Source: an uncultured Haloferula sp. (lineage in GTDB: Bacteria > Verrucomicrobiota > Verrucomicrobiae > Verrucomicrobiales > Akkermansiaceae). Taken from it: a DNA stretch of 25,541 bases. The notes beneath the pieces are model-generated. The model did no database searches, had not been told where the DNA came from, and worked only from the letters and a program-made list of their open reading frames with translations. The position numbers were made by a program, and so were the translations under genes. The stretch covers positions 1 to 25,541 of the forward strand of contig CAMPGU010000023.1 in the NCBI GenBank assembly GCA_946885645.1, given 5' to 3'. Below, one piece after another: positions 23,110-25,541 of this stretch. Each line of letters opens with the position of its first letter. Position 1 is the stretch's first letter.

Positions 23110-25325
23110 GCCAGTCCCTGCCTCCTTCTGAAATACCACTCCGAAGCGAGGATGAGTGAAATCATTACCGCGAGAGGCCACCGCGTCCACGAGGGCTGCC
23201 AGATGGCACCGGTGCTCCGCTCCGTCGGAGCCTCCGGCGTGAAGGCCTTTTCCATGAACCCGCCGAAATCGCCCGCGGCGATCATACCACCGCCCGTGGA
23301 TTTTGCCAAGCCGGCCAGGAAATCCGGATCGGCGGCCAGATTATCGTTCTCCGCAGGCGGTGCCGGCACGATGAAGTTGGCCTCCGGCGCGGGCGGTGCC
23401 TTCGCGCGGGGATCCACGACGCTCAGCTTCCACGCTCCCGGGGCGTCCGGCGTGAAAGAAGCGCGCCACTGCGGATGACCGCCCGGGTCCGGATAGATGG
23501 CGGGCTTCGAATCGGCCACCTTGCCGTCCGGCGCGGTGATCCGCAGCAGGGGCTCGGGGACCCCGCCGCTGCCCCGGAAGGACATGCTGACCGCCACGGA
23601 ATCGCCGGCCCGGCCGCGGAGCGAGGGCAGACGGAGCGAGAAATCCTGACCGGGAAGGAACTCCGAATAGGAAGCCATCCACTGGATCAATTGCGTCCAG
23701 AAGTCCTCATACATGTTCCCCAGCTCGCGGGCCTCCGGGTAGAAGTCCCACTTCCAAAGGCCGTCGCCATTCACCAGCCCGCACACGCCTTGGCCATAGC
23801 GCCTCACCAGCAGCGCCGGGAAGCGCCCGGAGAATCCTGCGGCCCCCTCGCTGACACCCTCCGCCAGGACGCGGGTGAAAGGCTTCACCAGCGAAATCTG
23901 GCGGCCGTCCTTCAGGGTCGGCAACGCCTTCCAAAGCGAGGCGTCCGGCGGCGGCAAGGCCGCGCCGAAAAGTCCCGCCGCTTCCCCGTCCGCGACCGGC
24001 TGGAAGCGGAAATCGCCCGCGGTCGCAGCGGCCCAGGACACCGGCTCCAGGGTCTCCAGCCCGGGCACGCTTCCCGTCGCGGGCTTGCCGCGGGCGAAAA
24101 GCACCGCGCCGCCCCGGTCGCGCACGTAGGTACGCAGCGCCTCCAATCGCGCCGGGCTGAGGAAGGCGTCCACGTTCTTCCCGAAGATGACGAGATCGTA
24201 GCGCCAGAGTTCCTCCAGCGTTTCAGGGAAGATCGCCTTGGCGGTTTCGACCGGCTCGGCATCGCCGGAGTCGATCCGGAAGTATCGCTCCTCCGAGAGG
24301 CGGTGGACGGAATGCACCTCCATCTGCGTCTGCTGGCGGAGCAATTGGGCGAGGAACTTGCTATCCCAATAAGGTGCCCCCTCAGCGAGGAAGACCCGGG
24401 TCTTCGACTCCAGGAGGCGCAGGTTCACCGGGCTGCGGTTGTTGCCCGCATGGGTCTCATCCGGGAGCACGGCGGTCTCCAGGAACCAGCGGGTCGTGGC
24501 GGCGGGAGCCTCCAGCTCGAAGACCGCCATGACCGGCTTCCCGGCCGCCAGCTCCACCGGCATCTTGGCGAGTTCCGCGCCGCTTTCGTCGAGCAGGCGG
24601 ATCCCGGGTTTCTGCGGGGCCAAGCCCTCCATCGCCACCAGGAAGGGAATGCGGACCTTCTGGCCCTTGAAGGCGGTGACGGTGGGGTGGGTCGCGCGCA
24701 CCACCAGATCGCGCGGCGGCACCCCGGCCCCGATCGCCACGGCATGCAGGGGCGCACGCTGCGAGCGGAGACGCAGGGCGAGCGATTCAAGCTCGGCGGG
24801 CGAGGGCGAAGCCGTCTGGCGGCCATCGCTCAGCGCCACTACACCGGCAAAGGAATCACCCGCGGCGGCAGCCTCCTCCAGCAGGCGCTTGAGCGAGCCG
24901 TGCAGGTCGGTGCCCTTGCCCTCCGCGGCGGGAGCCGCCGCATCCCCGATCACCGGTCCTGCGGCGAGATCGAAAGCATGGATCCGCAGCGGGACGCCGC
25001 TGGCCTTCGCCGCCTTCGCGGCCTGCTTCGCAAGCGCCGCGGCTTCTTCCGCACGGCTGCCCTGCGGACCCGGCTGGCGCATCGATGCCGAGCGATCCAG
25101 CAGCACGAGCCAAGGGCGCTCGCGGTCTTCCTTCGGGCGCGTCCACTTGCCCGGATTGAGCAGCAGGATGCACAGGGCCGCCAGGCCGGCCAGCCGCAGG
25201 GCCAGGAGGGCGCCGCGCCTGCGGCCGGTCAATCCCGCGGAGCCGCGCCACGAGAGCCAAGCCGCCACGGCCAGAGCGAGCAGCAGCAGCGGGATCAGAA
25301 AGGCCAATGGGAGCGGAGGATTCAT
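23106..25325 (-). CDS. membrane protein with von Willebrand factor A domain
   Basis: This 739-residue protein has two N-terminal membrane helices (about 6-25 and 38-56) followed by a VWA domain with an intact MIDAS: D77-R-S79-A-S81 (LVLLDRSASM), T139 (KGTDLHGS) and D167 (ALSDGRQT). Residues about 305-415 resemble a glutamine-amidotransferase-like/DUF1355 fold ('TRVFLAEGAPYWDSKFLAQL', YDLVIFGKNVDAF, LRTYVRDRGGAVLFARG). A beta-rich region and a C-terminal helix with a basic tail (SLILASEWYFRRRQG) finish the protein. VWA domains bind partner proteins through a divalent metal, and Bat-type VWA proteins act in envelope integrity together with MoxR ATPases. The ATG at 25325 overlaps the stop of the upstream gene (ATGA) and opens the first helix. 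Confidence 0.9.
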   Translation of the reverse strand: MNPPLPLAFLIPLLLLALAVAAWLSWRGSAGLTGRRRGALLALRLAGLAALCILLLNPGKWTRPKEDRERPWLVLLDRSASMRQPGPQGSRAEEAAALAKQAAKAAKASGVPLRIHAFDLAAGPVIGDAAAPAAEGKGTDLHGSLKRLLEEAAAAGDSFAGVVALSDGRQTASPSPAELESLALRLRSQRAPLHAVAIGAGVPPRDLVVRATHPTVTAFKGQKVRIPFLVAMEGLAPQKPGIRLLDESGAELAKMPVELAAGKPVMAVFELEAPAATTRWFLETAVLPDETHAGNNRSPVNLRLLESKTRVFLAEGAPYWDSKFLAQLLRQQTQMEVHSVHRLSEERYFRIDSGDAEPVETAKAIFPETLEELWRYDLVIFGKNVDAFLSPARLEALRTYVRDRGGAVLFARGKPATGSVPGLETLEPVSWAAATAGDFRFQPVADGEAAGLFGAALPPPDASLWKALPTLKDGRQISLVKPFTRVLAEGVSEGAAGFSGRFPALLVRRYGQGVCGLVNGDGLWKWDFYPEARELGNMYEDFWTQLIQWMASYSEFLPGQDFSLRLPSLRGRAGDSVAVSMSFRGSGGVPEPLLRITAPDGKVADSKPAIYPDPGGHPQWRASFTPDAPGAWKLSVVDPRAKAPPAPEANFIVPAPPAENDNLAADPDFLAGLAKSTGGGMIAAGDFGGFMEKAFTPEAPTERSTGAIWQPSWTRWPLAVMISLILASEWYFRRRQGLA

Positions 25326-25541
25326 GCCGCGCGGGTGGAGGGTTTCAGCCCGGCGACCCAGCCCTCGACGAGGAGCAGGGCCAGCGCGGCGGCGATCAGC
25401 CAGGGCCACAGCGGGAGGCCGTGCTCCAGCGAGGCACGCCGTGCCGCGGAGCTCCCGTAGGAGGCGGCGGGAGCGGCATCGGGAACGGCAGCCAGCGGCT
25501 TGAGCAACGATTCGCTGTCGGGGAAGTTGACCACATTGAGG
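25322..25541 (-). CDS. C-terminal end of a BatA-like membrane protein (partial)
   Basis: The frame is open at the right window edge; its true start is outside. The visible 72 residues begin LNVVNFPDSESLLKPLA, the F/V-N-x-P-x-x-E-S-x-L pattern found just before the last helix of BatA/aerotolerance-type proteins. They end with one membrane helix (PLWPWLIAAALALLLVEGWVAG) and a short basic tail. The stop overlaps the start of the VWA gene by four bases. By analogy with known clusters, MoxR ATPase and DUF58 genes may lie further right, but they are not visible. The assignment rests on the short C-terminal pattern plus context. Confidence 0.72.
   Translation of the reverse strand, partial: LNVVNFPDSESLLKPLAAVPDAAPAASYGSSAARRASLEHGLPLWPWLIAAALALLLVEGWVAGLKPSTRAA

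Noticed and set aside
1..25541. tRNA, rRNA, riboswitch and attachment sites
   Set aside because: No cloverleaf, rRNA-like conserved segment, known riboswitch core or paired att-like repeats were recognised by eye; a covariance-model scan was not possible here.

Overview
The window looks like chromosome of a high-GC Verrucomicrobiota bacterium of the Luteolibacter/Haloferula kind. This is an inference from family content only. The clues are a secreted RHS protein with an N-terminal transglutaminase-like region, a small companion protein carrying 'N-V-G-Q-x-K' motifs plus a calcium-binding thrombospondin-3-type segment, and a BatA/VWA/DUF4175/DUF4159 membrane operon ending in a HEAT-repeat/thioredoxin/CcdA fusion. 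Nearly all genes lie on the minus strand; only a small basic protein (181-504) and a secreted metallopeptidase (11774-14764) are on plus.

Left part (about 1-8800), read on the minus strand: a 297-residue secreted calcium-binding/YD-repeat protein, then a 2265-residue RHS-repeat protein with a signal peptide and a C-terminal tip carrying a JAMM-like HxHP...SxxD signature, then, four bases after its stop, a 156-residue Cys/His-rich protein that is the natural candidate immunity protein. GC content at third codon positions falls in the tip and the following gene, as expected of exchangeable toxin/immunity cassettes. At the far left is an unrelated small basic orphan protein.

Middle (about 9000-15050): a two-gene potassium uptake unit (KtrB/TrkH-like channel subunit and KtrA/TrkA-like RCK subunit). 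Divergent from it is a probable surface lipoprotein metallopeptidase of the gametolysin (M11)/M6-like type with two ricin-type lectin domains. Its start codon is preceded by two short palindromes, one overlapping the ribosome binding site. Between its end and the next operon lies a decayed piece of an IS3-family transposase OrfA and a possible terminator.

Right part (15057-25541): one compact minus-strand operon with three four-base start/stop overlaps. In transcription order it holds the end of a BatA-like membrane protein (cut by the window edge), a VWA-domain membrane protein, a small lipoprotein of unknown function, a DUF4175-like membrane coiled-coil protein, a cysteine-rich secreted DUF4159 protein, and a 1346-residue fusion of HEAT repeats, a thioredoxin-like CxxC domain and a six-helix CcdA/DsbD electron-transfer domain. 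The context suggests an envelope machine: VWA/BatA proteins assembled in the membrane, with a dedicated periplasmic thiol-reducing module at the end of the operon.

The strongest candidates for something new are the RHS/JAMM-tip/zinc-ribbon-like pair with its companion, and the HEAT-Trx-CcdA fusion encoded next to a tetracysteine DUF4159 protein.
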